DNA of 64,000 nucleotides from Candidatus Ishikawaella capsulata Mpkobe (lineage in GTDB: Bacteria; Pseudomonadota; Gammaproteobacteria; Enterobacterales; Enterobacteriaceae), in NCBI RefSeq assembly GCF_000828515.1, contig NZ_AP010872.1:221001-285000 (forward strand), read 5' to 3'. A model generated the notes under the pieces. It was not told the origin of the DNA. It did not search any database and saw nothing but the letters and a program-made list of their open reading frames with translations. Shown here piece after piece: positions 50,726 to 61,975 of the stretch (position 1 is its first letter; each line of letters opens with the position of its first letter). Made by a program: the position numbers and the translations under genes.

Positions 50726-51633
50726 TATGAGCAGGTCTTCACTTTTTTAATGTATTTACCATCAATTAAAGCTTTTATCCTATTGTTTATTGATGGATGT
50801 GTGCTAAATAAACCAGGAAAGAATTTAATTCTTTTTCCATTGATACAAAAAATCTGTATATTATCTGGTTCTTTCGGTGGATAACTTAATTTTAATTTCT
50901 TCAATGCTGCTATCATTTTTTCAGTACCAACGATAGAAGCAGATCCTGCATCCGCATAGTATTCACGATAACGTGAAAATTTATTGATAATTAGAGTAGA
51001 CACTACCCCAAACAAAATATATTTTAAATACTTTGAACATAGATTATGCACCATACTACGATGATGTGCTATAGTTTCAGAAGTACCCGATACACAATTG
51101 CTACTAATCTGGGCCAAAATATTAGCTATAACCCCCACATATGCATTTATAATACCTTGAATTAACGTCATAGTTACCATATCTCCATTAAAGATATGAC
51201 TCATTTCATGAGCTAATACAGCTTCTACCTCAGATTCCTCTAGATTTTTTAACAAACCAGTTGATACTCCAATTACAGCAGAGTTTTTACGACATCCCGC
51301 CGCAAAAGCATTTACATTATTAGCTTTATATACCAATATCTCAGGCATAGGTAGATGTAATCTTTTTCTTTGTCGTTGTATTGTCTCAACTAAAAAACGC
51401 TCTTGTTTATCTTTAGGTTCTTTTATATTTATAGGTACACCCTGTACAGACTTTAATACCATTTCCTTAGACATCCTGAGTGTAGTAATCACACTTCCCA
51501 ATCCGACTAGTCCAGAGCTTATTACAATTTTATAAATAGTCTGAAATTGTATTCCAGCTATATAAAGAAAAATTCCAAAAACTAACATCACAGAAAGGTT
51601 AGTAAGTGCAAAAAGAATAATGCGTCGTAACAT
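50716..51633 (-). CDS. htpX: Membrane zinc protease HtpX
   Basis: Stress-linked inner-membrane metalloprotease that removes misfolded membrane proteins. The protein has 305 residues (E. coli 293). Two N-terminal helices lie at about 5-25 and 33-50, zinc motif HEMSH is in VLAHEMSHIFNGDMVT, the third ligand Glu is in REYYADAGSASIVG, and two further helices lie between. Expression in E. coli depends on Cpx; no site is seen here. Confidence 0.96.
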   Translation of the reverse strand: MLRRIILFALTNLSVMLVFGIFLYIAGIQFQTIYKIVISSGLVGLGSVITTLRMSKEMVLKSVQGVPINIKEPKDKQERFLVETIQRQRKRLHLPMPEILVYKANNVNAFAAGCRKNSAVIGVSTGLLKNLEESEVEAVLAHEMSHIFNGDMVTMTLIQGIINAYVGVIANILAQISSNCVSGTSETIAHHRSMVHNLCSKYLKYILFGVVSTLIINKFSRYREYYADAGSASIVGTEKMIAALKKLKLSYPPKEPDNIQIFCINGKRIKFFPGLFSTHPSINNRIKALIDGKYIKKVKTCSYRR

Positions 51634-51975
51634 ATGAGTTTATATTCCTATATTAGCTTTTATGAGAAAATATAAATATCTATATATATTGTGTAATATA
51701 TCTTATCTTAAAAGATATTTATTAGTTTAATGAGTAGTATACTTGATGAATATCTAATATAATAGGGTATATTATCAGCTAAAAAATATTTATAGATCAT
51801 TTATTAATGTTATTTATAAAACTAAATATTTAGTAACTATGATCATAGTTATATTAGAAGAATGCTATGCTTTAATACTATGTTTGAATACTTTTATTAT
51901 ACTAGCATATATAATATATATGCTTGATATTATATTAATATCATATGATAGCAATATAATTTATTAGTAAATAGG
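51634..51975. other. AT-rich spacer htpX-zwf
   Basis: 342 bp upstream of htpX and downstream of zwf (both on the minus strand). No gene, relic or RNA recognised. It should hold the htpX promoter. Confidence 0.45.
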
Positions 51976-53442
51976 TTATTTAGAATTATTCCAAAAACGC
52001 CCATCACGAGAAATCATTTGCATTGATCCTATTGGACCACAACTTCCTGCAGGATAAGTCTCTAAGGTAACGATATCCCAAGCATTAATAATGGAATCTA
52101 CCCAACTCCAAGCAGCATCTACTTCATCACGACGAACAAACAATGCTTGAATCCCCCTCATACTTTCAAGTAATAAACGTTCGTAAGCATCTACTAAATG
52201 TGATTGCTGAAAAGTTTCTGAATAACTTAGATCTAATTTAGTTAATTGTAACTTGTGCTTATGATTTAGTCCTGGAATTTTATTTAAAATTTCAATGTCT
52301 ACCCCTTCATCTGGTTGTAAACGAATAGTTAATTTATTGGCAGGTAATGTTTTATAAGAATCTTTAAACAAATTCATTGCGGGATTTTTGAAATAAACTA
52401 CTACTTCAGAACACTTAGTATGAAGACGTTTACCGGAACGTAAATAAAATGGAACTCCTGCCCAACGCCAGTTATCGATATCTACACGAATAGCAACAAA
52501 CGTTTCTGTTTTACTATTTTGTGTAGCTCCATCTTCTTCTAAATAACCTAAAACCATTTTATTTTGTATCAATCCTCTTGTATATTGACCTCTAACAGTT
52601 TTTTGACGTATATTATTTTTATCAATACGTCTTAGTGATTGTAAGATTTTTACTTTTTCATCGCGAATACTATCGGCACTTAAATTAGATGGTGGTGACA
52701 TAGCTATTATAGTTAGTATTTGTAATAAGTGGTTTTGAATCATATCTCTCATTTGACCTACTTGATTAAAATATCCCCATCTTCCTTCTATGCCAACTTG
52801 TTCAGCAACAGTAATTTGTACATGATCAATACTGCGATTATCCCAGTTATTAATAAAAATAGAATTAGCAAAACGCAATGCCAATAAATTTAATACTGTT
52901 TCTTTGGCTAAATAATGATCTATGCGAAATACTTGATTTTCTTCAAAAAATTCACCTACTTTTTTATTAATTTCTTGAGAAGTGTCTAGTGATATCCCTA
53001 AAGGTTTTTCCATAACCACTCGTGTAGGTTGATTATTTAATTTTGCTATTCCTAGACCTTTGCAAATATCACCAAAAGTATTAGGTGGCATAGCAAAATA
53101 ATTAACAGTCACTCTAACTCTTTGATTGAGTAATTCACCTAATTTAAAAAACTGAGATATATGATTGATATCAAGATTACAAAAGTACAAACGATTCTTA
53201 AGTTTCATCCATAGTGATTCTTCTATTATTTCTCCCATAAAATCTTCTAAAGCTTTATACACCAATTTAGCATAACCAGTTCTATCTAGTTCAGCACGAC
53301 CCACTCCAATAATGCGTGTTTGATCATGAATATGACCAGCTTTTTCTAATTGATATAATGAAGGTAAAAGTTTTCTTCGTGCTAAATCTCCCTTAGCCCC
53401 AAAAATTACAAGATCACATGGTTGATATTTTTTTATTACCAC
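51976..53442 (-). CDS. zwf: Glucose-6-phosphate 1-dehydrogenase
   Basis: First step of the oxidative pentose phosphate path, making NADPH. The protein has 488 residues (E. coli 491). The coenzyme loop is FGAKGDLARRKLLPSLYQL (14-32), the active-site region RIDHYLAKETVLNLL (E. coli RIDHYLGK, so Gly to Ala in a well-kept motif), and the substrate region YFNQVGQMRDMIQNH. It starts with GTG, with GGAG 9 bases ahead. Confidence 0.96.
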   Translation of the reverse strand: MVIKKYQPCDLVIFGAKGDLARRKLLPSLYQLEKAGHIHDQTRIIGVGRAELDRTGYAKLVYKALEDFMGEIIEESLWMKLKNRLYFCNLDINHISQFFKLGELLNQRVRVTVNYFAMPPNTFGDICKGLGIAKLNNQPTRVVMEKPLGISLDTSQEINKKVGEFFEENQVFRIDHYLAKETVLNLLALRFANSIFINNWDNRSIDHVQITVAEQVGIEGRWGYFNQVGQMRDMIQNHLLQILTIIAMSPPSNLSADSIRDEKVKILQSLRRIDKNNIRQKTVRGQYTRGLIQNKMVLGYLEEDGATQNSKTETFVAIRVDIDNWRWAGVPFYLRSGKRLHTKCSEVVVYFKNPAMNLFKDSYKTLPANKLTIRLQPDEGVDIEILNKIPGLNHKHKLQLTKLDLSYSETFQQSHLVDAYERLLLESMRGIQALFVRRDEVDAAWSWVDSIINAWDIVTLETYPAGSCGPIGSMQMISRDGRFWNNSK

Positions 53443-54177
53443 TATTTATTTCTCCATATTACATTATTCATATTTTCTGTTTAAAGAAAAATCTGTTTGC
53501 AGATGACAAATAAGGTATTTTAATATATATACTATTATTAATAGTATATATTAATGAACATTATCTATGAATGATGTAAATAGGTATATCAAGATATTAT
53601 GTTGATAACATCAAATAAATTATTTATATCAACAAGAAATTTAAGTTTCAATAAGATTGAAAAAATCATTTCAATATTGCTTTCATTAATTTCAACTATT
53701 ATATCTAATATTTAATTATATAGCAAATTTTTTACATGATATAAATATTTCTGTTTGTTTTTTTTAATGCCTCATATTATTGAGCAACTAAAATAGTTAA
53801 ATTTTGATATATTAATAAATCAAACACTCATAATACAAATACAGTATAATATAATATTATGTATCACCTAATTTTCCTATTATATGAATTTGTTTAACGA
53901 GTTGACGCTATCTTATAGTTTTTAAATGCATATAATATGTAACATAATTATTATGTTGTTGAATGGTAATATCATTATCTACAGCTATTCTTTACTACTA
54001 TCTAATATTACTTTATCATCACTAAAGCTATCACAAGAACATCCATAGCATAGATATATGCATTGATGAGCATATATTTTGTATTATTAAAATGAACTGC
54101 ACTAAATATGAATATACTTAAGTAAGGTAAAATAACTCCTGAATGGTAATTTTATACTGAAAGTATGATAATACTAA
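53443..54177. other. AT-rich spacer upstream of zwf
   Basis: No readable gene. In E. coli lpxM and mepM lie between this region and znuA; no fragment of either is recognised. A perfect 12-bp stem with loop ATT stands at 53525-53551, about 85 bp before the zwf start, and could affect its leader or be chance AT symmetry. Confidence 0.45.
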
Positions 54178-54945
54178 TTATTTGTTCAAACAACTTATAT
54201 ATTGATTAGATAAATTTGAAAGGAATATAAAATAACTTTTTTTTGTTAAATCTATACCCATTAATGGATCAAGCCCTCCTTTCTGCATATTGGTTCTACA
54301 TGAAATGTGTATTTATTATAACAGTAATAAATTGTGGTTAGGTAAAAATACAAATAACTTTATTCTCATTCTTATATTATGAAACAGGTGTTTTATACTT
54401 GGTTGGATACTAGGATTTATACTTAAAAATTCCAAATTGAACAAATGATAATATTTTTAAAATAGCTATAAGCATCATGAAAAATAAAATAACCTTTATT
54501 TCTTACAGTAGTTAAATTATTTAAAAGATTTTTTCTAATTGTATTGCAGATAAATTAAGATTATTATCGAGTGTGTTCTTGCTTTGTAACATTATATTAA
54601 GCAATTTTTTCATGAATCATGATTGCTATTTATGCAGATAACTATAAATACATATTATATGTATTGTAGCACATATTATGTTGATCAATATATTTAGTAT
54701 TTTGAATTATCATTGTTGTATTTTTTATAGTTAATTAGTTCCATTTTTTTGAATAAGGTAATGTTCTAGTAAGTGTAATCATAACATGTTCCATTTCTGG
54801 ACATACCCAGATTACCAAATCTGCATCTTTGATATCCTTTAAATATAAAAAATATAGGCTATAGTGATTTTCAAAAGCGCCATCTAATAAATTTCTACTG
54901 GTAAAACATGAGCAATAGCCCAAACTTAGTGTTTTTTATAAAAGT
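54178..54945 (-). pseudogene. znuA: znuA relic (periplasmic zinc-binding protein)
   Basis: The C-terminal end is clear: LDPLMGIDLTKKSYFIFLSN...NQYISCLNK and stop (54267-54178), against [20 protein letters not shown] in E. coli. The N-terminal part is open for 62 codons (54923-54735): LLDGAFENHYSLY, DADLVIWVCPEMEHVM. The middle, including the His-rich loop, is lost or scrambled, with multiple stops. Position and strand relative to znuC and ruvB follow E. coli. Confidence 0.92.
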
Positions 54946-55059
54946 AATTATAGAAGCAGAAGAAAATGTAGCAAATATATTCTATATTACTAGATAAATT
55001 TTTATATAATATATATTTATAACATATTAACTTATGTATTCGTATTTTATTAAATATAA

Positions 55060-55732
55060 TTTTTTATATTAAAAATGTTTCTGTTAAATTTGAAAAACTA
55101 ACACTTTCAAATATCAATTTGTCTCTTTTTCCTTTCCAGGAAAGATATTGACACTGTTAGGTCTAAACGCTGCGGGAAAATCCACACTTACGAGTAATTT
55201 TAGGATTAATAAATACCATATAAAGAACTGTTTAGCAAAAAAAATAAGTATGGTTTATGTCACAAAAAAGTTACATGTTAACTCAATATTATCTATAATA
55301 TGTAAAAAGTTTATTATTTTATAATGTGGAATAATATCTTATTTAAAATTGGCTATTTTACAACAGGTGGAAGTAAGTCATTTATGGCACTCTCTACGAA
55401 AACTATCTGGAGAGAAATTCAATGCATATTGTTAGCTCGTGTTTTATTAAAAACCCTCGATTGTTAGTTCTTGATGAACATCATCAAGGAATAGATATTA
55501 ATAATCAAATTTTGTTTTCTGATTTTATAGATCAATTATGTCAGGAGTGAAATTGTAGAGTATTATTCATTTCATATTATCTTTATTTAGTGATAGCAAA
55601 AACTGATTATATACTATGTTTGAATAAATATATCTGTTGCTGTAGTTATCTCAACATCCCGCATTTGTAGTTATGTTTGGTAATTTTTTTGCAAAACAGT
55701 TAGCTATTTATATTCATAATAATGATTATTAA
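55060..55732 (+). pseudogene. znuC: znuC relic (zinc importer ATPase)
   Basis: Frames broken by stops and indels read NVSVKFEKLTLSNINLSL, KILTLLGLNAAGKSTLTSNF (Walker A altered from GPNGAGKST), KLSGE, LLVLDEHHQGIDINNQ-like pieces, and the end VVMFGNFFAKQLAIYIHNND and stop, against [20 protein letters not shown] in E. coli. Divergent from the znuA relic. Confidence 0.92.
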
Positions 55733-55777
55733 ACTCAAAATATATTTTGCTGATTAATTTTAATATAAGATTAAATA

Positions 55778-56497
55778 ATGGCAGCATTATTACCGAGTTG
55801 GTTGTGTAGTATATTATTAACATTAGCTACTAGTTCCCTTGGTTCTTTTATTATTTGGAGACGCATCTCCTGGAGATACTTAGCTCATGCTTCATTATTA
55901 AGAGTTTACTTAGGATTATTTTTCATATAAATACTTTTTATACCATTATTGCAGTGATGATTTTTCTATCATTCGAATAATTTGCTTACAAAACCGTTTA
56001 TATTTAGCAATGGATAAATTATCCGGTATAATAGCACATTAGTAATTTTTCATTGAGATTAGTAATAATTATTTTAATTTTTAGAATGCGTATGGATTTA
56101 ATAAACTACTTATTCTGAGACATATTAGCTATAGTTCCACCAGATATTTTATTTATTGCTACTAAACTAGTATTGATAGTTATTATTTGCTGTCAATGAA
56201 AAAAGTTACTTTCAATGACCATAAATTCTGATTTAACTCAAATAAATGGAATGAATATTCAAAATATGCAAATTATTTTAGTGTGACTGTGTTAACAATT
56301 GGTTTTACTATGAAATTTATGGAAGCCCTAATTGCATTCCTAAGGTTACAGCTTATATTTTTGCACGATCTTATGAGCAAATAGCAAGATTAGCGATTTT
56401 ATTTTGTATAATAGCTATTATTAATACAGGTATTGCTCTATCTGTAGATTATAATACACCTAATAGTCCTTTAGTTTTTCTAGTTCTGCTTTTATAG
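55778..56497 (+). pseudogene. znuB: znuB relic (zinc importer permease)
   Basis: ATG at 55778 starts MAALLPSWLCSILLTLATSS, then LGSFIIWRR, LAHASLLRVYLGLFFI and stop, matching ZnuB (FPGWLAGIMLA..., GSFVVWRRMS, LAHASLLGVAFGLLL). Later fragments run to VDYNTPNSPLVFLVLLL and stop at 56497, with stops and shifts between. All three importer genes are thus dead. Confidence 0.92.
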
Positions 56498-56529
56498 TTT
56501 TTGTCTAAGTATTATAACACTTAATTATG

Positions 56530-57528
56530 TTAAATAAAATTGCTCATATAAGAAAAAGCAGATTGTGTAGCAATCCGTCCACGAGATGTACGTTGAATAA
56601 ATCCTTTTTGTATTAGATACGGCTCAATAACATCTTCTATTATTTCTTTTGCCTCTCCTATGGTAACAGCTAAATTGTCTAAACCTACAGGACCTCCAGT
56701 AAAATTATTAATAATCGCTCCTAACAATTTTCGATCCATATGATTAAAACCTTTACTATCTACATTCAATGTTTCTAGTGCTTGTGTTACGATATCATTA
56801 CTCATATTTCCTTGTGCATATACTTCCGCAAAATCCTTCACTCGTCGTAGTAGACGATTAGCTATACGTGGAGTACCACGAGAACGTTGGGCTATCTCCA
56901 TTGCACTTAAATCACTAATTTTTACCCCTAAATTAATTGCACTGCGAATAACAATATCTTTAAGATCAATATCACTATAAAAATCAATATGTTGAATAAT
57001 ACCAAAACGATCCCTAAAAGGTGTAATTAATGAGCCTGCTCTAGTAGTAGCACCTATGAGGGTAAAAGGTGGTAATTTTATTTTAATAGAACGAGCGGCA
57101 GGACCTTCACCAATAATAATATCTAGTTGATAATCTTCCATAGCAGGATACAGTAACTCCTTAAGTATAGGTGAAAGACGATGTATTTCATCTATGAAAA
57201 GAATATCATATGGTTCAATGTTAGTTAGTATAGCAGCTAAATCTCCTGGTTTATATAACACAGGTCCAGAAGTTACACGAAAATTCACCTTCATTTCATT
57301 AGCAACCACATTTGCTAATGTAGTTTTTCCTAATCCAGGTGGTCCAAAAATTAACAGATGATCTAGTGCTTCACCTCTCATTTTGGCTGCTTTAATAAAA
57401 ATTTCCATTTGTTTTATTAAATGGGGTTGACCAATATATTCTTTAAGGTATTTAGGTCTTCTAATAAAAGAAATATTTTCTTCTTTATTAAGATTATTAG
57501 GATTAATAAAACAATCCTTTTTTTTCAT
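56530..57528 (-). CDS. ruvB: Holliday junction helicase RuvB
   Basis: AAA+ motor for branch migration with RuvA. From the ATG at 57528, with GAGG six bases ahead, the protein has 332 residues (E. coli 336). An ATG at 57540 is in frame but lacks a site. Walker [13 protein letters not shown], Walker [12 protein letters not shown], sensor GATTRAGSL and the arginine finger region RDRFGIIQ are present. The first 26 bp overlap the end of ruvA. RuvC is not in the window. Confidence 0.97.
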   Translation of the reverse strand: MKKKDCFINPNNLNKEENISFIRRPKYLKEYIGQPHLIKQMEIFIKAAKMRGEALDHLLIFGPPGLGKTTLANVVANEMKVNFRVTSGPVLYKPGDLAAILTNIEPYDILFIDEIHRLSPILKELLYPAMEDYQLDIIIGEGPAARSIKIKLPPFTLIGATTRAGSLITPFRDRFGIIQHIDFYSDIDLKDIVIRSAINLGVKISDLSAMEIAQRSRGTPRIANRLLRRVKDFAEVYAQGNMSNDIVTQALETLNVDSKGFNHMDRKLLGAIINNFTGGPVGLDNLAVTIGEAKEIIEDVIEPYLIQKGFIQRTSRGRIATQSAFSYMSNFI

Positions 57529-58117
57529 TTTTAACCTCATATATTTTTTTTAAAGCGGCACAAATCAAAGTTTTACAGTCCATATTAGGATTATGTACTT
57601 TGGTAATTATAAAATGAGCTTCCTTTGGCTTGTAACCTAAAGCTATCAGAGCTTTAATAGCATCATCTGCAATTGCTTTTTTTTCTAGAATAGAAGTAGA
57701 TAAATTATCACTTTTTTTCTTAAATAAATCTCTCATTTCTATGAGAATTCTTTCAGCTATTTTTTTTCCTATACCTGGAATCTTCTCTAGCAAAGATACT
57801 TTTCTTTCTTCAATAACATTAATAAATTGTTGTGGTGATATATTAGAAAGTATAATAAGTGCTAGTTTGCATCCCACACCATTAATTTTTATTAAATTAC
57901 GAAATAACGTACGTTTTGCTATTGTTTGAAAACCAAAAATACATATTAAATCTTCTCTTATAATAAAATGAGTAAAAATAAGTGTTTCTTGATTTAGATC
58001 AGGTAGATCATTAAAACAAGTAATTGGCATATTTATTTCATACCCTATACCATTAACTTCAAGCAATACCCAAGGAGCCTTTTTTTCTATAATATTACCG
58101 CGTAAAAAACTTATCAT
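57503..58117 (-). CDS. ruvA: Holliday junction protein RuvA
   Basis: Tetrameric junction-binding protein that loads RuvB. The protein has 204 residues (E. coli 203). The OB domain is at about 1-63, the helix-hairpin-helix pair at [18 protein letters not shown] and [16 protein letters not shown], and the C-terminal RuvB-contact domain is [19 protein letters not shown]. Its 3' end carries the ribosome-binding site of ruvB. Confidence 0.97.
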   Translation of the reverse strand: MISFLRGNIIEKKAPWVLLEVNGIGYEINMPITCFNDLPDLNQETLIFTHFIIREDLICIFGFQTIAKRTLFRNLIKINGVGCKLALIILSNISPQQFINVIEERKVSLLEKIPGIGKKIAERILIEMRDLFKKKSDNLSTSILEKKAIADDAIKALIALGYKPKEAHFIITKVHNPNMDCKTLICAALKKIYEVKNEKKGLFY

Positions 58118-58297
58118 TCTTTAATTATTTTCCTGCTAATGATAATAATATCTTAGTATAAATGAGATCTACGTAATAATTAAAATATTTTATTTTTAAT
58201 TAATTTATCTTTTGACCATATGATATTAACAAATATTAATTTTATAAGATATAATTAATGAAATTAAAAAGGAAAAATGCAAGATCTTTTGAAGGTA

Positions 58298-58371
58298 TAC
58301 GCCCTACAGGACTTGAACCTGTGACCTACAGCTTAGAAGGCTGTTGCTCTATCCAACTGAGCTAAGAGCGC
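58298..58371 (-). tRNA. argU: tRNA-Arg (TCT)
   Basis: Minus strand: acceptor GCGCTCT pairs with AGGGCGT (two G-U pairs), the anticodon loop CTTCTAA carries TCT, and the T arm is GGTTCAAGT. Very close to E. coli argU, which also lies near folD and cysS. Reads AGA, the favoured Arg codon in AT-rich genes. CCA is not encoded. Confidence 0.97.
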
Positions 58372-58384
58372 ATAAATAATATAA

Positions 58385-58412
58385 ATTATACATATAGCTT
58401 AACATGAGTCAA
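58385..58412 (-). promoter_or_regulatory. Sigma-70 promoter of tRNA-Arg
   Basis: On the minus strand TTGACT (58412-58407), a 16-bp spacer, and a perfect TATAAT (58390-58385), 13 bp before the 5' end of the tRNA. The best promoter seen in the window. Confidence 0.75.
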
Positions 58413-58531
58413 TGTGTATATGTAACAATTAACATTCTCTTAATGAAAAAAATATTTTTAGTTTAATGCTAAAATAAATTTTATTTAAGTAGAATAGATA
58501 TGTTCTAAAAATACAGTGGATTTGATATTTA

Positions 58532-59395
58532 ATGTTAGCAAAAATCATCAGTGGTAAACACCTCGCTCAACAAATACTTTTTACCGTTAAAGAAAAATCA
58601 ATGCAAAGGATGGCTAATGGAAAACGCCGGCCGGGGTTAGCAGTGATTTTAGTCGGAAATGATATAGCATCAAAGATTTACGTTAATAGTAAACGTAATG
58701 CATGTATAGCAGTAAATTTCTTATCGCGTTTTTATCATTTTCCAAATGATGTAATAGAAAAAGACTTGATAAATCTAATTTATGAGTTAAATGAAGATGA
58801 AAAAATAGATGGTATACTTGTACAATTACCTCTGCCACTAGAAATAAATAAAAATAGAATATTAGATTCTATTCTTCCCCATAAAGATGTTGATGGTTTC
58901 CATCCATATAATATTGGATGTCTTTGTCAACGAAGGCCCCAATTAAGACCCTGCACACCATTAGGTGTGATTAAGCTTTTAGAAAACTATAATATTGATA
59001 CTCATGGGATTAATGCTGTTATAGTTGGAGCTTCTAATCTTGTAGGGAGACCGATGAGTTTAGAACTTTTGTTGGCAGGTTGTACTACAACAGTAACACA
59101 TCGTTTTACTAAAGATTTACGTAGCCATATTGAAAATGCCGACTTACTAGTGGTGGCTGTCGGTAAACCAAATTTTATTCCTGGCAATTGGATTAAAGTT
59201 GGAGCAATAGTTATTGATATAGGGATTAATCGTACTGAACATGGGAAGTTAGTGGGAGATATTGATTTTTTAGAAGCATCCAAAAGAGCCTCATATATTA
59301 CTCCGGTACCCGGAGGAGTAGGACCCATGACTGTTGCTATGTTAATTCAGAATACATTATTAGCTTGTGAAGTTTATCATGATAAAGAAAGCTAA
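58532..59395 (+). CDS. folD: Methylenetetrahydrofolate dehydrogenase/cyclohydrolase
   Basis: Interconverts methylene-, methenyl- and formyl-THF, supplying one-carbon units and cofactor for PanB. The protein has 287 residues (E. coli 288). The substrate-site Lys lies in [19 protein letters not shown] follows, the NADP fold has [17 protein letters not shown], and [20 protein letters not shown] is at the end. Complete. Confidence 0.97.
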   Translation: MLAKIISGKHLAQQILFTVKEKSMQRMANGKRRPGLAVILVGNDIASKIYVNSKRNACIAVNFLSRFYHFPNDVIEKDLINLIYELNEDEKIDGILVQLPLPLEINKNRILDSILPHKDVDGFHPYNIGCLCQRRPQLRPCTPLGVIKLLENYNIDTHGINAVIVGASNLVGRPMSLELLLAGCTTTVTHRFTKDLRSHIENADLLVVAVGKPNFIPGNWIKVGAIVIDIGINRTEHGKLVGDIDFLEASKRASYITPVPGGVGPMTVAMLIQNTLLACEVYHDKES

Positions 59396-59515
59396 TACCT
59401 AGATATTTTGCAATATATGCTTGAGATATAATATTGATATTTTGCTGACTATAAAGCATTTATTAGATCAAGATGTAAAAATAATATTGTATTATAATAT
59501 TATGCGATATTCATT

Positions 59516-60889
59516 TTATTTACTTCTCCATATAGTACCTTTAATGTTATCACTTACGTCAATTCCAATTTCATTTAATTTATTACGTATCATATCTGCC
59601 ATTACCCAATCTTTTTTCTCACGAGCAGAAGCACGCATCTTTACTAATTCTTCAATTTGTGATTTTTGATCTATTTTTTTAAAAAAATCAGAATTTTGTT
59701 TTTGAAACAAACCTAATATTTTACCTAATTCATATAATTTTGAAACTAGAGAACTTGCTTCTTCTGCATGATTTTTCTTAAGGCGATTTATCTCATGAGC
59801 GATATCAAAAAGTACAGATAATGCTTCTGGGGTATTAAAATCATCATCCATAGCTCGACGAAACCGTTTGTCAAAAATCGTATTATTTAAATTTGATACT
59901 AAAGATATATTGGTTTGATGCAATGCAGAATAAAGACGTTTTAAGGATAAGTGTGCTTGAATTAAACTATTTTTATTATAGTTTATTGGACTACGATAAT
60001 GACTTGATATCAAAAAGTAACGTATAGTTTCTGCGTCATACTGTAATAATAGTTCTCTAATAGTAAAATAATTACCATTAGATTTAGACATTTTTTTATC
60101 GTTTATGGTTATCAGTCCAGAATGAACCCAATAATTTACATAAGATATATCATATATACAACTAGATTGAGCTATTTCATTTTCATGATGTGGAAATATT
60201 AAATCCATTCCTCCTCCATGAATGTCAATTTTTTTTCCTAATTTTTTCTCTGTCATTGCAGAACACTCAATATGCCATCCAGGTCGTCCTTTACCCCAAG
60301 GTGATAACCAGTTTGGAGTATCTATTCCAGATACTTTCCATAATACAAAATCCATAGGACACTTTTTTGTGTTAGATATTTCTGTAAGTATTTTACTTCG
60401 CAAGTTTGCGAGATTCTGATGAGATAATAGTCCATAATACTTGTTACTACTGATAGAAAACATTACATCACCATTTTCTGCTATATATGCATGTTTAAGT
60501 TTTATTAACTTATCTATGAATGTAATAATTTCATCTATATGTTGTGTAACGCGTGGTTCACTATGAGGAAGCTGAATATTTAGAGCATCAAAATCTTTAT
60601 GCATTTCAATAATCATACGATTAGTTAATGAGTCAATACTTTCTCCATTTTGATGAGCACGTTTAATGATTTTATCATCTATATCAGTTATATTACGTAC
60701 ATATTTAAGATTGTAACCCAAATAACAAAGATAACGTGCAATTACATCAAACGCTACAAAAGTACGTCCATGACCAATATGGCAAAAATCATAAACTGTA
60801 ACTCCACATACATACATATTAATATTGTTATTATAAATAGGTTTAAATATTTCTTTTTTTCTACTCAAAGTATTAAAGATTTTTAACAT
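59516..60889 (-). CDS. cysS: Cysteinyl-tRNA synthetase
   Basis: Charges tRNA-Cys. The protein has 457 residues (E. coli 461). HIGH-like HIGHGRTFVAFDV is near 36, zinc ligands are Cys28 in YVCGVT and the WHIECSAM and HHENEIAQS segments, and KMSKS is present in KKMSKSNGNYFT. Convergent with folD. Full length. Confidence 0.97.
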   Translation of the reverse strand: MLKIFNTLSRKKEIFKPIYNNNINMYVCGVTVYDFCHIGHGRTFVAFDVIARYLCYLGYNLKYVRNITDIDDKIIKRAHQNGESIDSLTNRMIIEMHKDFDALNIQLPHSEPRVTQHIDEIITFIDKLIKLKHAYIAENGDVMFSISSNKYYGLLSHQNLANLRSKILTEISNTKKCPMDFVLWKVSGIDTPNWLSPWGKGRPGWHIECSAMTEKKLGKKIDIHGGGMDLIFPHHENEIAQSSCIYDISYVNYWVHSGLITINDKKMSKSNGNYFTIRELLLQYDAETIRYFLISSHYRSPINYNKNSLIQAHLSLKRLYSALHQTNISLVSNLNNTIFDKRFRRAMDDDFNTPEALSVLFDIAHEINRLKKNHAEEASSLVSKLYELGKILGLFQKQNSDFFKKIDQKSQIEELVKMRASAREKKDWVMADMIRNKLNEIGIDVSDNIKGTIWRSK

Positions 60890-61975
60890 TTAATGATCCT
60901 GTTTAGAGCGAGTAAATAATTAATTTCATCCTATGTTTCTTGTATAATATTCATTAAAAATTTTCATTTTAAAATTTTCTTTTTTTATTTTTATAACAAA
61001 ACAAAATAATCTCCATCCTAGTATCAGTATTTGGAGAAATATCTATTTCCTGATAATAAGATATTAAAAATAAAATGTCTCTTTATTAGAGAAACCTTTA
61101 ATTAAATTTGTTTTTATGAATTTATTATTGCTAGTATAAACTAAATTATATTTGTAACTAGTTCATCTGCACATAAAATTAAAAAGTCTTTAGATAATAA
61201 TAATTTAACTTTAAGAAAAATATTCTCACTTAATTGAAAAAAAAGAAGTGATTTTACAAAAAAATTAATAAATTTATCTAGTAAATATTATTATTATGTA
61301 AGTTTAAAAGAAATTTAAAATATGTTAAATTATGAAATGTATTCATTTATAGGTAATTAATGATAGATAGTAATGATTATAGTAAATATCATGATTAATG
61401 AATATCAAGCACATCTCACTAGATAACATTTAGCCCCAATGATTTTAAGAAAAACTGGTCAATATAAATTGATAGTTAACAACATTTAAAAAAAATTGTT
61501 ATTTATTGTATAATTGAATATTAATGATATTAAGCTTATTTAAAATTAGATATTTGTATATTTTTATTTGATAACAACATCTTATTTCAACACTTACTGT
61601 GAATAGTAAGTACAATTGACACATGTTATTAAAAATAATAACATATAAAATATTCTCTATAATTTAATAGTCAGTATTTATTAGTAGTAAATTTACTGTA
61701 TCTATCAGATTTTGTAAATTTTTTAAAAAAATAAAGATGTATTGAATTATATAATATTTCATTATAATTATATGATTCTATCTAATATTCAATAATACTG
61801 AATATTTCAAATAAACCAACTATTAAATATCCCAACTTATTTAGAATATTTTATATTCATTCCTAAAACTATTGTTGCTATTCATTTATATAAATTATCT
61901 AACAATTAAAATATACACATAAAGTATATATAAAATTATATCCATGATATAGATATATTATATAAGGAGCTTGAT
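60890..61975. other. 1.1 kb empty AT-rich spacer
   Basis: No open frame of note, RNA gene or recognisable relic on either strand. cysS and ychE are not neighbours in E. coli, so this may be a rearrangement junction or a fully eroded gene. AAGGAG at 61964-61969 belongs to ychE. Confidence 0.5.
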
